Of a DNA stretch of 47,786 nucleotides, positions 22,760 to 31,400 are shown piece by piece (the first letter of the stretch is position 1; each line of letters starts with the position of its first letter). Position numbers and translations under genes: made by a program. The notes below the pieces were generated by a model that ran no database searches, was not told where the DNA came from, and saw nothing but the letters and a program-made list of their open reading frames with translations. The stretch is taken from NCBI GenBank assembly GCA_017577895.1, contig PKQY01000011.1:1-47786 (forward strand), written 5' to 3'. The DNA comes from Bacillota bacterium. Its GTDB lineage: Bacteria > Bacillota > Bacilli > ZCTH02-B2.

Positions 22760-24174
22760 GGCCGCCGTCCCTCCTTCTTCCGGGCCGTCCACCATTGCAT
22801 GAACGTTTCTTTGGCCGGCTGGGGCAAATCGCGATACGCCGTCCACAAGGCCAAGGGTCCCTTGGCCTTCAACACATAGCCGTCATCCGCTGCCTCGCCG
22901 GCAAGCCACCGGACCATCTGCTGTCCCATCCGGTATACCGGCGCATGGGCCGTCCCCCAGCCGAACAGCCGGGCCACCAGCCGTTCCGCCCAGGAGGTCT
23001 CCCCTTCGCCGGCCAAGTCAGCCCGCAACGACACCAAATAGTCGTGCAGCGGAATGTTGACCGGACACGCCTCGTGGCAGGCGCCGCAAAGGCTGGAGGC
23101 AAACGGCAGTTCCCGCCCCACGGTTCCTCCCGTCATCAGCGGGCTGATGATGGAGCCGATGGGCCCGTTGTACACACTGCCGTAAGCGTGCCCGCCGATG
23201 TGGCGGTACACGGGACAGACGAGTGAACACGTCCCGCAGCGGATACAGTGCAACGCCTTCTGATAACGGGTGCCCAACAACCGTGATCGGCCGTTGTCGA
23301 CGATGACGACGTGCCACTCCTCGGGCCCGTCGGCTTCGCCTTCCCGGCGCGGGCCGGTGACCGCGCTGACGTAACTGGACGTCTTTTGGCCCGTAATGCT
23401 GCGGGGAAGCAATGTCAACAACACGTCCAAATCTTCCCACGTCGGCACGACCCGCTCCATGCCCATGACGACGACGTGGACCGGCGGCAACGTGGTCGTC
23501 ATCCGGATGTTGCCTTCATTGCTGAACAACACGACCGTCCCCGACTCGGCGATGGCAAAGTTGCAGCCGGTGATGCCCATGTCCGCCTGGAAAAACTTGT
23601 CCCGCAAATATTCCCGGGCAAAACGCGTCAGCGCCTCCGGCTGCTCCGGCAGCGGCTCTCCCGCCAGTTCGGAAAAGAGGGCCGCAATTTGCTTCCGGTT
23701 TTTATGTAACGCCGGCCCGACGATATGAAAGGGCCGTTCCTGGGCCAACTGCAGAATAAATTCGCCCAAATCGGTTTCAAAGACCTCGATCCCCAACTTG
23801 GCCAAGGCGTCGTTCAACCGAATCTCTTCCGTCACCATGGACTTTCCTTTGACGATACGCTTCACGCCCCGCTGCTGGGCGATGCGGCAGACGTACCGGC
23901 ACGCCGCCTCGGCATCCGGCGCAAAATAGACGTGGCCGCCGCGGGCCGCCACTTGCTCGGCGAACTGCTCCAAATAGGCGTCCAAGTTTTCCATCGTGTG
24001 TTGCCGAATGGCTTCGGCCCGCCGCCGCCATTGGTCCACATCGCCCAAATCGTCAAAAGCGCGGGCCCGGACCGCTTTAAAAAAATCTTGCACGCGGCCG
24101 ACGGTATGCCGCGTGGTTTGGTCCGCCAACCCTTTTTCGACCCGTTGGGCGAAACTATCGGGAACGAAGGCCAC
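22756..24174 (-). CDS. lutB: L-lactate utilization iron-sulfur protein LutB
   Basis: The product is about 472 residues, full length for LutB. The N-terminal half is the LUD domain with GKSMVTEEIRLN and GITGCNFAIAESGTVVLFSNEGN. The C-terminal ferredoxin-like part has two [4Fe-4S] motifs: CIRCGTCSLVCPVY and CGACHEACPVNIP. LutB is the electron-transfer subunit of the LutABC L-lactate oxidation complex. An ATG at 24180 abuts GGGGAGG with no spacing, whereas the GTG at 24174 has six bases, so GTG is preferred. The 5' end overlaps lutA by about 20 nt, and the stop overlaps the lutC start. Confidence 0.94.
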   Translation of the reverse strand: MAFVPDSFAQRVEKGLADQTTRHTVGRVQDFFKAVRARAFDDLGDVDQWRRRAEAIRQHTMENLDAYLEQFAEQVAARGGHVYFAPDAEAACRYVCRIAQQRGVKRIVKGKSMVTEEIRLNDALAKLGIEVFETDLGEFILQLAQERPFHIVGPALHKNRKQIAALFSELAGEPLPEQPEALTRFAREYLRDKFFQADMGITGCNFAIAESGTVVLFSNEGNIRMTTTLPPVHVVVMGMERVVPTWEDLDVLLTLLPRSITGQKTSSYVSAVTGPRREGEADGPEEWHVVIVDNGRSRLLGTRYQKALHCIRCGTCSLVCPVYRHIGGHAYGSVYNGPIGSIISPLMTGGTVGRELPFASSLCGACHEACPVNIPLHDYLVSLRADLAGEGETSWAERLVARLFGWGTAHAPVYRMGQQMVRWLAGEAADDGYVLKAKGPLALWTAYRDLPQPAKETFMQWWTARKKEGRRP

Positions 24175-24913
24175 GTCCATCCTCCCCTTCCGCCAAAATT
24201 TGCGCCACGTGTTTGCACACCAAGGATTGTCCGCTGCGCCGGGCCAATCCGCTCAAATGCATGAGACAGCCGAGATCCGACGTCACCACCACCTCGGCCC
24301 CGGTTTCGCGAATGTGGCGCAGTTTTTCTTCCCCCATGGCCGTGGAAATTTGCGGCATTTTCACGGCAAACGTGCCGCCGAACCCGCAACAGTCTTCCGC
24401 ATTCGACAGCGGCACCAGCTCCAGCCCCTTCACCCGGGACAACACTTCTAACGGCTCTTGCCGCAATCCCAACCCCCGGCTCATGTGACACGAATGATGC
24501 ACCGTCGCTTTCGCCGCATACGTGGCCGAAATGGCCTCCACTCCCAGCACATGGACGAGAAACTCGGAAAACTCGTACACCCGTTCCTTGATCTGAAGGC
24601 ATTTCTCCAGCAATTCCGGTTCGTCGGCCAACAGTTGGGGATACACCTCCCGGATCATGGCCGTACACGACCCGGACGGCAGCACGATGGCCCAGTCAGC
24701 CGCCAAATACGGTTCAAAGGTGCGCACGAAATGGCGTGCCGCTTCCCGGCCTGCCTCGGGGTAACCGCTGTTGTACGCCGGCTGGCCGCAGCACGTCTGA
24801 TCCAGCGGCACGTCCACCTCGACGCCGTGCTTTTCCAGCACGTGGACGACACTTTTGCCGACCTCGGGAAAGAACAGGTCGGCCAAACAAGTGACGAACA
24901 AGGCCACTTTCAT
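24155..24913 (-). CDS. lutA: L-lactate utilization protein LutA (CCG-domain Fe-S protein)
   Basis: The product is 252 residues, a heterodisulfide-reductase-D-like protein with two cysteine-rich CCG domains: QTCCGQPAYNSGY near 55 and DCCGFGGTF near 170, with HHSCHMSRG between. These ligate Fe-S centres in LutA/GlcF-type subunits. The ATG has AAAGGAG about nine bases upstream. Only 103 nt, without a terminator or an evident promoter, separate it from pdhC, so transcription from the pdh promoter may continue into lut. It overlaps lutB. Confidence 0.93.
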   Translation of the reverse strand: MKVALFVTCLADLFFPEVGKSVVHVLEKHGVEVDVPLDQTCCGQPAYNSGYPEAGREAARHFVRTFEPYLAADWAIVLPSGSCTAMIREVYPQLLADEPELLEKCLQIKERVYEFSEFLVHVLGVEAISATYAAKATVHHSCHMSRGLGLRQEPLEVLSRVKGLELVPLSNAEDCCGFGGTFAVKMPQISTAMGEEKLRHIRETGAEVVVTSDLGCLMHLSGLARRSGQSLVCKHVAQILAEGEDGRGLRSR

Positions 24914-25016
24914 TGGTTGCTGCTCCTTTCCACTACCACGTTACCATCCCGTTTGCACACACCTTGCGCCCGTCCATGGCGTCAACCTACGCGGAAACTC
25001 GAACCCCGCCCTGTCG

Positions 25017-26297
25017 TCACACCATTTCCATAAACAACAAATTGGGCTGTTCCAAATAACGGGCCACGTGAGCGGTAAAGCGGGCCGACGTCGCCCCGTC
25101 GATGACTCGGTGGTCGAAACTGAGGCTCAGCCCCATGATTTGCCGGATGACGATTTGGTCATCCCGGACCACCGGTTTGGGTTCAATCCGGTTGACGCCA
25201 AGAATGGCCACCTCCGGATAATTGATGATGGGCGTGGCGAACGTCCCTCCAATGGCACCGATATTGGAAATCGTAAACGTCCCGCCCTGCACGTCTTCCG
25301 GCCGCAGCCGCCCTTCCCGCGCCCGCGCCGCCAACGTTTGCACCGCCTCCGCCAATTGCAGCAAACTCAGCCGATCGGCGTCGTGAATGACCGGCACCAC
25401 CAACCCGTCCGGGGTGTCGACGGCAATGCCGATATGGTACATGCGCTGGATGACAATTTCTTCCTTCTCGTCATCCAACGTCGCATTCATGATCGGATAT
25501 TTTTTCAGGCCCGAGATGACCGCTTTGATGATAAACGGCATATACGTCAGCTTGATCCCTTTTTCGGCCGCTTGGGCCGCCATTTGCCGGCGAATGGCCA
25601 CCAGTTCGGTCACGTCCACTTCGCTCATCCCGGTGCAGTGGGCCGCCGCGTGCACCGACTGGGCCATCCGGCGGGCCATGGCGCGCCGAATTCCCCGCAA
25701 GGGCAGCCGTTCCACCAACGGCCCGGCCGCCGGCTGCCCTTGCCGCCGGTCCGCCGCCGGATCGACGGATTCTTCCATCGTTACCGGACGCACCGCCGTC
25801 GCCAGCGGCCGGGACATCTCCCGCGGCATGGCCCCGCCGGACGCCGCCCGTTCCACATCCGCCTTCAACACCCGGCCGCCCGGACCGCTGCCCGCCACTT
25901 GGGTCAAGTCGATCCCCAGTTCCCGGGCCAGTTTGCGCACGGCCGGCGCGGCCTGTACCCGCCCCCTGCCGGCGGTGCCATCGGCCGCCGCCGAAGAGGG
26001 AAAGCGGTCCGCCGGAGGTCCTCCTTCAACCGCTTTCGTCGGTTGCGCCGGGCCGGCGGCATCGGTCTCAATCGCGATCAACACCGCTCCGACCGGGACG
26101 ATGTCGCCCTCTTGGGCCATTCTGCGCAGCACGCGGCCGCTCACCGGACTGGGAATCTCCACCGTCGCCTTGTCGGTTTGCACTTCGACCAAGGGCTGGT
26201 CTTCCTGGACCAGCTCCCCCTCCTGAACGAGCCATTTGACGATTTCCCCTTCGGCAATCCCTTCACCGAGATCGGGAAGTCGAAATTCGACGATCAT
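25017..26297 (-). CDS. pdhC: 2-oxo acid dehydrogenase E2 (dihydrolipoyl acyltransferase)
   Basis: The product is about 426 residues from the ATG at 26297, which has GGAGG six bases upstream; the open frame reaches 26378 only as an artefact of overlap with the E1-beta gene. One N-terminal lipoyl domain has the lipoylated Lys in VQTDKATVEIPSP (near 43). A Pro/Ala linker and a peripheral-subunit-binding domain (VRKLARELGIDLTQVAGSGPGGRV) follow. The catalytic domain ends with SFDHRVIDGA, the HxxxD active site. With one lipoyl domain, the branched-chain 2-oxo acid and pyruvate complexes are both possible. No E3 gene is adjacent; the next gene is lutA. Confidence 0.9.
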   Translation of the reverse strand: MIVEFRLPDLGEGIAEGEIVKWLVQEGELVQEDQPLVEVQTDKATVEIPSPVSGRVLRRMAQEGDIVPVGAVLIAIETDAAGPAQPTKAVEGGPPADRFPSSAAADGTAGRGRVQAAPAVRKLARELGIDLTQVAGSGPGGRVLKADVERAASGGAMPREMSRPLATAVRPVTMEESVDPAADRRQGQPAAGPLVERLPLRGIRRAMARRMAQSVHAAAHCTGMSEVDVTELVAIRRQMAAQAAEKGIKLTYMPFIIKAVISGLKKYPIMNATLDDEKEEIVIQRMYHIGIAVDTPDGLVVPVIHDADRLSLLQLAEAVQTLAARAREGRLRPEDVQGGTFTISNIGAIGGTFATPIINYPEVAILGVNRIEPKPVVRDDQIVIRQIMGLSLSFDHRVIDGATSARFTAHVARYLEQPNLLFMEMV

Positions 26298-26355
26298 CCT
26301 ATCCCTCCCCGTTCCGTTCCCTGCATGGGCCGTACCTTCCCGCCACCTGCCTTCC

Positions 26356-27336
26356 TCAATCCTGCAGCACCTGTTCAATGGCCGCCAACAACCGCCCCTC
26401 GTTGGGCAACCAGTCGTCTTCCACCTGGGGTACGGGATAAGGCGTGTCGTATCCCGTCAGGCGGATCATGGGCGCCTCCAGCGAGTAAAACACTTCTTCG
26501 TTGATGCGGGCCATGATTTCACCGGCAAACCCGCTCGTCCGCACCGCTTCGTGGACGATGATGAGCCGGCCGGTTTTCTCCACCGATTGGACCAACGTCG
26601 CCATGTCCAGCGGCACCAACGAGCGCACATCGATGACCTCGATGGACAATCCCCGTTCCGACGCCAGCCGGGCGGCCACTTTTTCCGTCAAGTGCACCGG
26701 CGCCCCCCAACTGATGACGGTCACGTCCGTCCCTTCCCGCACGATACGGGCCTGACCCAAAGGGATGCGATACGGCTCTTCGGGCACTTCCTGCCGGAAA
26801 GCGCGGTACAGCTTCATCGGTTCCAACACCAAGACCGGGTCGGGATCGTCGATGGCCGCCAACAACAATCCCTTGGCATCCACCGGCGTGCTGGGAACGA
26901 CCACTTTCAGTCCGGGGGTATGGGTACATAAGGCTTCCAAGCTGTCGGAGTGCAATTCCGGCGTGCGCACGCCGCCCCCAAAAGGCGCCCGGACGACCAA
27001 CGGCACCGTGTATTGCCCCGCCGTGCGGAAGCGGTAACGGGCCGCCTGCGTGGCCAACTGGTCCATGGCCGGGTAAATGAATCCCATAAACTGCAGCTCG
27101 GCCACCGGCCGCATGCCGTTGAGGGCCAAGCCGATGCTCGTGCCGATGATGGCCGATTCGGCCAACGGCGTATCCACCACCCGATGTTCGCCAAACCGTT
27201 GCTGCAATCCTTCTGTCGCCCGAAACACGCCGCCGTTTTTTCCGACGTCTTCCCCCAGCACCATCACCCGCTCATCGGCTTCCATGGCCTGGGCCAGGGC
27301 CTGGTTGATGGCCTGCACCATGGTCAATTGGGCCAT
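26356..27336 (-). CDS. pdhB: 2-oxo acid dehydrogenase E1 component, beta subunit
   Basis: The product is 326 residues, the standard E1-beta length. It opens with LTMVQAINQALAQAMEADERVMVLGEDVG and contains GMRPVAELQFMGFIYPAMDQL, the conserved beta-subunit block. The C-terminal transketolase domain includes VISWGAPVHLTEKVA. With E1-alpha it forms the TPP-dependent decarboxylase. Its ATG lies one base after the E1-alpha stop, with GGAGG nine bases upstream. Nearest relatives are PdhB and BkdA2-type subunits; the sequence alone does not distinguish pyruvate from branched-chain substrates. Confidence 0.93.
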   Translation of the reverse strand: MAQLTMVQAINQALAQAMEADERVMVLGEDVGKNGGVFRATEGLQQRFGEHRVVDTPLAESAIIGTSIGLALNGMRPVAELQFMGFIYPAMDQLATQAARYRFRTAGQYTVPLVVRAPFGGGVRTPELHSDSLEALCTHTPGLKVVVPSTPVDAKGLLLAAIDDPDPVLVLEPMKLYRAFRQEVPEEPYRIPLGQARIVREGTDVTVISWGAPVHLTEKVAARLASERGLSIEVIDVRSLVPLDMATLVQSVEKTGRLIIVHEAVRTSGFAGEIMARINEEVFYSLEAPMIRLTGYDTPYPVPQVEDDWLPNEGRLLAAIEQVLQD

Positions 27337-27337
27337 C

Positions 27338-28393
27338 TCATCGTCCCTCCTCCCGGCGGAATTGTTCCGCTTCTCGCTGCTGCCGCACCAAGTCTTCGGT
27401 CATCTCCCCGTAAACGACCTCAAACACCTCCGACAACCGGGTTCGGGCCGTCCGTTCGGCTTCTTCCACCGCCGCTTGGATCTGTTCCCGACACTGTTGT
27501 CGGTGGGCCTCTTCCTTCTCTTCATCCCACAAACCGCGGTGCGTCAAATACCGGTACAAGCGCTGTATCGGATCTTTTTGCATCCACTCTTGCACTTCCG
27601 CTTCGTCCCGGTAACGGGTCGGATCGTCGGAGGTGGTGTGGGGACCGTACCGGTACGTCACCAACTCGATCAAGGTCGGCCCTTCCCCGCGGCGGGCCCG
27701 CTCCAGCGCCTCTTTGGTCACCGCGTACACCGCCATCACATCGTTGCCGTCGACCCGCACGCCCGGCATGCCGTATGCGGCCGCTTTTTCCGCAATGGTG
27801 GCGGTGGCGGTCTGTTTGGACAAAGGCGTGCTGATGGCCCAATGATTGTTCATGCAAACAAAGACGATGGGAGCGCTGATGACCGCGGCAAAATTGAGCC
27901 CCTCGTGAAAATCCCCTTTGGACGTGCTGCCGTCGCCGAAAAACACTAATGTCGCCGCCCGGTCCCCGCGAATTTTCGACGCCCACGCCGCCCCCACCGC
28001 TTGGGGAATCTGGGTGGCCAACATGATTTGACCCGGCAGCAAGTTCACCCCTTCCGGCGAGCGGGTACCGTGCAGATGCCCCATGGCATACAACAACGTC
28101 GTGCTCATGCTTTTCCCCAACACGAAACCCAGCGCCACTTCCCGATACGTCGGAAAAATCCAGTCGTCCTTCTCCACCGCAAAGGCACAGCCGACTTGCG
28201 CTGCCTCTTGACCGCTGAACGGCGCGTACGTACCGATGCGCCCTTGCCGTTGCAAACTCAACGCCCGTTGATCAAACAAACGGGCCAAGACCATCCACCG
28301 ATACATGTCCACCAGCTGCTCATCCAGCAACGGAATGGCGACATCCGGATGGACGGTGCCGTCGGGCGCCAACAGTTGAACCCATTCTGTCAT
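27338..28393 (-). CDS. pdhA: 2-oxo acid dehydrogenase E1 component, alpha subunit
   Basis: The product is about 351 residues from ATG 28393 (GGGAGG seven bases upstream); upstream in-frame codons to 28435 lack a ribosome site. It begins QLLAPDGTVHPDVAIP and carries RQGRIGTYAPFSGQEA, typical of PdhA of bacilli. The TPP/Mg motif runs from FFGDGSTSKGDFHE to MNNHWAISTP. The phosphorylation-loop region TYRYGPHTTSDDP is conserved. It decarboxylates the 2-oxo acid and reductively acylates E2. It is the first gene of the run, with a good promoter at 28483-28512. Being followed by lactate-to-pyruvate genes supports a pyruvate dehydrogenase reading. Confidence 0.92.
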   Translation of the reverse strand: MTEWVQLLAPDGTVHPDVAIPLLDEQLVDMYRWMVLARLFDQRALSLQRQGRIGTYAPFSGQEAAQVGCAFAVEKDDWIFPTYREVALGFVLGKSMSTTLLYAMGHLHGTRSPEGVNLLPGQIMLATQIPQAVGAAWASKIRGDRAATLVFFGDGSTSKGDFHEGLNFAAVISAPIVFVCMNNHWAISTPLSKQTATATIAEKAAAYGMPGVRVDGNDVMAVYAVTKEALERARRGEGPTLIELVTYRYGPHTTSDDPTRYRDEAEVQEWMQKDPIQRLYRYLTHRGLWDEEKEEAHRQQCREQIQAAVEEAERTARTRLSEVFEVVYGEMTEDLVRQQREAEQFRREEGR

Positions 28394-28482
28394 GTCAATC
28401 CCTCCCCAAACCGCGCCTTCCGGTCGTATTGACAAAATAACGAATTTTCCGCCACTATAAATTAAAAAATAGACTCTAACCT

Positions 28483-28512
28483 ATTATAAAGAAAGATGGA
28501 AAGAACCGTCAA
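28483..28512 (-). promoter_or_regulatory. Promoter of the pdhABC(-lutABC-glcD) operon
   Basis: On the minus strand TTGACG (28512-28507), an 18-bp spacer and a perfect TATAAT (28488-28483) lie about 90 nt before pdhA, in an AT-rich patch. Confidence 0.75.
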
Positions 28513-28575
28513 TCAAACCCTTCAGAAAACTGCGGAGAAAAGACGGCGGAAACTGCGCATGAACCGTATGGCGGA

Positions 28576-28598
28576 GCGGCGCACGGCCCATGCGCCGC
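28576..28598 (-). other. GC-rich hairpin after the amidohydrolase gene
   Basis: GCGGCGCA and TGCGCCGC form an 8-bp perfect stem with a 7-nt loop, about 50 nt beyond the amidohydrolase stop. No T-run follows on either strand, so a terminator role is doubtful. Confidence 0.4.
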
Positions 28599-28645
28599 AT
28601 TCGCTACACAATATTTGGACGGGAACGTTGACTGTGTTGCTGCGT

Positions 28646-29836
28646 CTACTGTGTGGACACCGTGCCGGCCGCTCGGACGGCCAAGGTCACCAACAACTTG
28701 GCCGCATCCAGCATGGCCCTTTCGTCAAAATTAAACCGGGGGTGATGGTGGGGATACACCGCGTCCAATGCCGGATTGGCGGCACCGGTGAAGAAAAAGG
28801 CTCCGGGAACGCGCTGCAAGTAGTAGGCAAAATCTTCTCCCACCATCAAGGGCTCCATGGTGAAGTACGCCGCTTCGCCGAACACCTCCCCTACGGCCTT
28901 CCGCACCGCGTCGACCGGCTCGGCGTGATTGACGACGACCGGATAACCCCGCCGGTATTGGAACGTCACTTCCGCGCCTGCCGCTTCGCATACGCCGCGA
29001 ATGAGCCGCTCCATGTCCCGCTCCAATTGATCCCGGACCGCCCCGTCCAGTGTCCGCACCGTTCCTTTCAACGTCGCTTTCCCGGCTATGACATTATATG
29101 TGTCTCCGGCGTGAAAGCTGCCTACGGTCACCACCGCCGGCTGCAACGGATCCACGCGCCGGCTGACCAACGTCTGCAACTGCTGCACCACCGCCGCCCC
29201 CACCAGGAGCGCATCCACCGCTTGATGGGGCATCCCGCCATGACCGCCCCGGCCGGTAATGTCCACTTGAAAATCGTCGGTGGCGGCCATAATCGGGCCG
29301 CTGCGGCAGCCAATGCGCCCCCGTGGAAATCCGGTCCACAAATGGGTGCCGTAAATGACGTCCACGCCGTCCAGGCAGCCGTCCTCGATCATCGGTTTGG
29401 CCCCGCCCGGTGCCATCTCTTCGGCAAATTGGTGTATGAACACCACATTCCCCGTCAAATGGTCCCGAAACTGGCTCAACACTTTAGCCACCGCCAGCAA
29501 AACGGCCGTATGGCCGTCGTGACCGCAGGCGTGCATCACCCCCGGAATGACCGATTGGTATTCCACGCCGGTTTCTTCTTGAATGGGCAACGCGTCGAAG
29601 TCGGCCCGCAATGCCACGGTCCGGCCCGCCCGGCCCGTTTCCAGCCGGCCCACGACGCCCCGGCCGCCGACCCCTTCACGCACCTCGATGCCAAAGGCCC
29701 GCAGCCGCTCGGCGATGATGCGGGGCGTCCGCTCTTCCTGAAACGACAACTCCGGATACCGGTGAAAATCCCGGCGCCACGCCACCATCTCTTCGTACAG
29801 CTCATCCAGCCTCTGCCACATCTGTTGGAGCACCAT
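28646..29836 (-). CDS. M20-family amidohydrolase (N-acyl-amino acid hydrolase type)
   Basis: The product is 396 residues of the M20D family. MHACGHDGHTA (near 105) holds the metal Cys/His ligands, EEMAPGGAKPM (near 140) the catalytic Glu region, THLWTGFPRG another His, and HHHPRFNFDE near the C-terminus the last ligand. ITGRGGHGGMPH marks the inserted dimerisation domain. Members hydrolyse N-acetyl or N-acyl amino acids, hippurate, or indole-3-acetyl amino acids. The ATG has AAGGAGG eight bases upstream. It stands alone between the pdh promoter and a DUF3054 gene. Substrate is not determinable. Confidence 0.92.
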   Translation of the reverse strand: MVLQQMWQRLDELYEEMVAWRRDFHRYPELSFQEERTPRIIAERLRAFGIEVREGVGGRGVVGRLETGRAGRTVALRADFDALPIQEETGVEYQSVIPGVMHACGHDGHTAVLLAVAKVLSQFRDHLTGNVVFIHQFAEEMAPGGAKPMIEDGCLDGVDVIYGTHLWTGFPRGRIGCRSGPIMAATDDFQVDITGRGGHGGMPHQAVDALLVGAAVVQQLQTLVSRRVDPLQPAVVTVGSFHAGDTYNVIAGKATLKGTVRTLDGAVRDQLERDMERLIRGVCEAAGAEVTFQYRRGYPVVVNHAEPVDAVRKAVGEVFGEAAYFTMEPLMVGEDFAYYLQRVPGAFFFTGAANPALDAVYPHHHPRFNFDERAMLDAAKLLVTLAVRAAGTVSTQ

Positions 29837-29888
29837 GGTCTTCCCTCCTTCCGTTCCGAACCATCCGTATCTCTTTCATTTTAACATG

Positions 29889-29912
29889 AAAAAAACCCCG
29901 TCACCGACGGGG
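29889..29912 (-). terminator. Terminator of the DUF3054 gene
   Basis: CCCCGTC and GACGGGG form a 7-bp stem with a 3-nt loop, followed on the minus strand by TTTTTTT. An A-run on the other side makes it potentially bidirectional. Confidence 0.85.
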
Positions 29913-29959
29913 AACAAAAAAAGAACGGCTCATGCCTTTCTTCAGGCCCATGCCTTCCG

Positions 29960-30343
29960 TCAAGCTGTTGAGCCGCCTTTCTTTTTCAAGATGTACGTAA
30001 ACGCCAAGCGCCACACGAGAAGAAAGAGCAAGGTGCCGACCATGGTGATGGCAATAAACGACCAATGGAACCAGCGTTGGAGCATCAGTGCCCGGATGAT
30101 GAACCCCAGCGGCATGCCGATGATCCACGCCAACACCGTTTTTTGCACCGCGCCGCCGTATGTGTCCAGTTTCTCGAGTTTATACGCCCCGACCAGGATG
30201 ACAGCGATGAGCCAACCGACGACGAAGGGAGCCGACGCTTCACTGACGGCCAAAAAATTCAACGATTCGCCATGGGACAACCGCCCCAACATGATGAACA
30301 AATACAAGACGACCAAGTCGCCAATGATTAACAGTGCTGTCAT
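29960..30343 (-). CDS. DUF3054 family membrane protein
   Basis: The product is 127 residues with four hydrophobic segments, so it is an integral membrane protein. IIGDLVVLYLFIMLGRLSHG at the N-terminus and VGWLIAVILVGAY are characteristic of the DUF3054 family; the C-terminus is basic (LKKKGG). The function of the family is not established. The ATG has GAGGTGAGG about four bases upstream. It is monocistronic, ending in a clear terminator. Confidence 0.85.
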   Translation of the reverse strand: MTALLIIGDLVVLYLFIMLGRLSHGESLNFLAVSEASAPFVVGWLIAVILVGAYKLEKLDTYGGAVQKTVLAWIIGMPLGFIIRALMLQRWFHWSFIAITMVGTLLFLLVWRLAFTYILKKKGGSTA

Positions 30344-30499
30344 GGTTCCTCACCTCATCGGCAGAATCATAACATACGATTCGTCGAGTGACACGTCCTT
30401 TCCCCGATTTGTCCCCAATTATTCAAAGTTTAGGGCGCTGGATAAGATTGGTCTGAAAGCGGCCGCATTCGGCAATACTACATGCATGAGGTGACGCGC

Positions 30500-30748
30500 A
30501 TGAAGAAAATCAACATGCAAAAAGCGGCCAGCATGTCCACCAAAGGGCTCATCCGTCAGTTACAACAGTTTGAAGGACAATTGACCAACTTATATCAAAA
30601 AAGAAACCAGATTCAATATTTGATCGACGAATTGGTGGAACAACGCATATACGTGTTGCGGGAATTAGAAAAACGCGGGGCGCGGAACGGCAAAATCCGC
30701 GTCATCGAAAACCACGACGCCAAAAAACACGAATCCCTCACACCGTAA
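30500..30748 (+). CDS. Small predicted coiled-coil protein, unknown function
   Basis: The product is about 82 residues, basic and rich in Gln, Leu, Arg and Lys. Residues ~18-58 (GLIRQLQQFEGQLTNLYQKR and onward) have heptad-like spacing of Leu/Ile and should form a helical hairpin or coiled coil. The ATG at 30500 follows GAGGTG by six bases; an upstream ATG at 30482 is also in frame but lacks a ribosome site. I do not recognise a family. It is upstream of mnmM on the same strand with a 76-nt gap that contains a separate promoter. Confidence 0.65.
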   Translation: MKKINMQKAASMSTKGLIRQLQQFEGQLTNLYQKRNQIQYLIDELVEQRIYVLRELEKRGARNGKIRVIENHDAKKHESLTP

Positions 30749-30760
30749 CCTGCAATCCCC

Positions 30761-30790
30761 TTGGCCCATGGGTCCAATCCGTTTTACAAT
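30761..30790 (+). promoter_or_regulatory. Promoter of mnmM
   Basis: TTGGCC, an 18-bp spacer and TACAAT, 35 nt before the start codon. Confidence 0.5.
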
Positions 30791-30824
30791 GCGGGTGAAA
30801 CCACATGGACAAGGGGAGACGCAC

Positions 30825-31400
30825 ATGATCTTGCTTCCGGCCTTGGCAGCCAGTCACTACTTCATCGAAAAAGTCGTCCGGCCGGGCGATGTTGTCGTCG
30901 ACGCCACCGTCGGCAACGGCCACGACACCTGCTTCTTGGCCCAGTTGGTCGGCCCCCGCGGCCGCGTGTTCGGCTTCGACATCCAGCCCCTGGCGCTGGA
31001 GCGGGCCGCCGCGCGGCTGCGGGAAAAAGGGCTCGTGGACCGCGTCCAGCTCTTTTTGGCCGGCCACGAACGGCTGCAAGAACACGTGCCCGTCGAATGG
31101 CACGGCGCCGTCCGGGCCGTCATGTTCAATCTCGGATACTTGCCCGGCTCGGACAAGACCGTCAAAACCAAAGCCGAAACGACCATCATGGCGCTGGAGG
31201 CGTCGTTGAACGTCTTGGCGCCGGGCGGCATCGTCAGTGTCGTCGTTTACACCGGCCACCCGGAAGGAAAGGCGGAACAAGAAGCGCTGTATCAATGGGC
31301 TTCGCAACTGGATCAGCGGCGGGTGCAAGTGGCGGCCTATCAATTTCTCAATCAGGTCGGCCATCCGCCGTCGTTAATGGTGTTGGAAAAATTGCCCTGA
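30825..31400 (+). CDS. mnmM: tRNA 5-aminomethyl-2-thiouridine methyltransferase, MnmM (YtqB) family
   Basis: The product is 191 residues, a class I SAM-dependent methyltransferase. DVVVDATVGNGHDTCFLA (near 25-42) is motif I, GFDIQPLAL motif II, and VMFNLGYLPGSDK (near 105) the family-specific motif IV. YtqB of Bacillus subtilis, which this matches in length and motifs, methylates the wobble uridine to mnm5s2U in some tRNAs. The ATG at 30825 has GGGGAG six bases upstream; in-frame codons back to 30768 contain the promoter instead. The last 49 nt overlap the convergent dynA gene. Confidence 0.88.
   Translation: MILLPALAASHYFIEKVVRPGDVVVDATVGNGHDTCFLAQLVGPRGRVFGFDIQPLALERAAARLREKGLVDRVQLFLAGHERLQEHVPVEWHGAVRAVMFNLGYLPGSDKTVKTKAETTIMALEASLNVLAPGGIVSVVVYTGHPEGKAEQEALYQWASQLDQRRVQVAAYQFLNQVGHPPSLMVLEKLP

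Noticed and set aside
24855..26504. Rightward frame of 549 codons antisense to pdhC
   Set aside because: Same antisense artefact; no ribosome site and no recognisable motif, while the E2 on the opposite strand is complete.
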